Shown here piece by piece: positions 34,515-34,702 of a DNA stretch of 34,702 bases (its first letter is position 1; each line of letters starts with the position of its first letter). This DNA is from Acidobacteriota bacterium (lineage in GTDB: Bacteria; Acidobacteriota; Terriglobia; Bryobacterales; Bryobacteraceae), in the NCBI GenBank assembly GCA_003223115.1, contig QHXW01000308.1:1-34702 (forward strand). Reading direction: 5' to 3'. A program made the translations under genes and the position numbers. The notes beneath the pieces are model-generated. The model saw only the letters and a program-made list of their open reading frames with translations. It was not told where the DNA came from and did not search any database.

Positions 34515-34569
34515 GGAAGGATAAAGTGGCAGTGAGTGCGAAAAGGAAGGATAACGTGGCAGGGAATGC
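34515..34569. repeat. tandem direct repeat, 25 bases with 30-base period
   Basis: GGAAGGATAAAGTGGCAG at 34515 and GGAAGGATAACGTGGCAG at 34545 continue as TGAGTGC and GGAATGC: two near-identical 25-base copies with starts 30 bases apart. They resemble the multiple end repeats of another IS21-like element, but only one end is seen. The remaining 130 bases to the window edge hold no recognised gene. Confidence 0.6.
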
Positions 34570-34702
34570 AGATTGAAACCGAGGATCGACCTGCCGCGGT
34601 CTCGGCCACTCCGCAGCAGTGATCCATCACGGTGCACCATCAATGCACTGGTTCAGATTCGTTTGAGCGGAAAAGGGCGAAACAAAAATCGTATTTATTT
34701 AC

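Overview
The window looks like chromosome from an Acidobacteriota (Solibacter/Bryobacter-like) soil bacterium. The pointers are an Oar-type TonB-dependent receptor of about 1,180 residues with an N-terminal carboxypeptidase-regulatory domain, a quinoprotein with an embedded cytochrome c, many TPR proteins, several alkaline-phosphatase-superfamily enzymes and high GC. This is inferred from gene families, not from a marker gene. I saw no rRNA, tRNA or CRISPR array.

Layout. Positions 1-0.6 kb hold fragments of an IS3-family transposase and possibly a plasmid primase. At 0.9-3.4 kb (+) is a membrane CHASE-PAS-histidine kinase-receiver hybrid. At 3.4-13.9 kb (-) lie a YIP1-family membrane protein, a six-gene operon with overlapping or nearly touching genes (truncated sulfatase-like enzyme, two type I phosphodiesterase-like enzymes, a 64-residue ribbon-helix-helix protein, a membrane protein, a TPR protein), and a PQQ dehydrogenase. 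At 14.2-23.0 kb (+) are the TonB-dependent receptor, a strong terminator, a frame-broken sulfatase-TPR gene, a TPR protein and a fused membrane/spermidine-synthase-like protein.

Positions 23.0-25.2 kb are a gene graveyard: a gene with two compensating frameshifts, a zinc-ribbon remnant, an IS1380-type transposase tail, a response-regulator piece and a membrane-protein piece.

Positions 25.2-30.4 kb (+) are the most notable part, a decaying conflict/defence island. It holds an intact AbiEi-type antitoxin gene, its AbiEii toxin partner broken by several frameshifts, an intact 825-residue TOTE-type primase-helicase whose zinc cysteines appear to be missing, a small protein of a family often called calcium-binding, and a frame-broken conserved gene. 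Next come Tn7/Mu-like remnants (DUF6788, a TnsA-like N-terminus, a second DUF6788 and a large palindrome), then an intact SWIM-SNF2 helicase. The right edge holds a 216-bp non-autonomous IS21-like element with a perfect 5-bp target duplication, and an orphan pair of direct repeats.

Several genes have a -10-like hexamer 6-9 bases before the start codon and no ribosome-binding site, which suggests leaderless transcripts. How genes cooperate is inferred: the minus-strand operon probably processes cell-surface phospho- or sulfo-esters, and the 25-34 kb region is a turnover zone for defence and mobile DNA.
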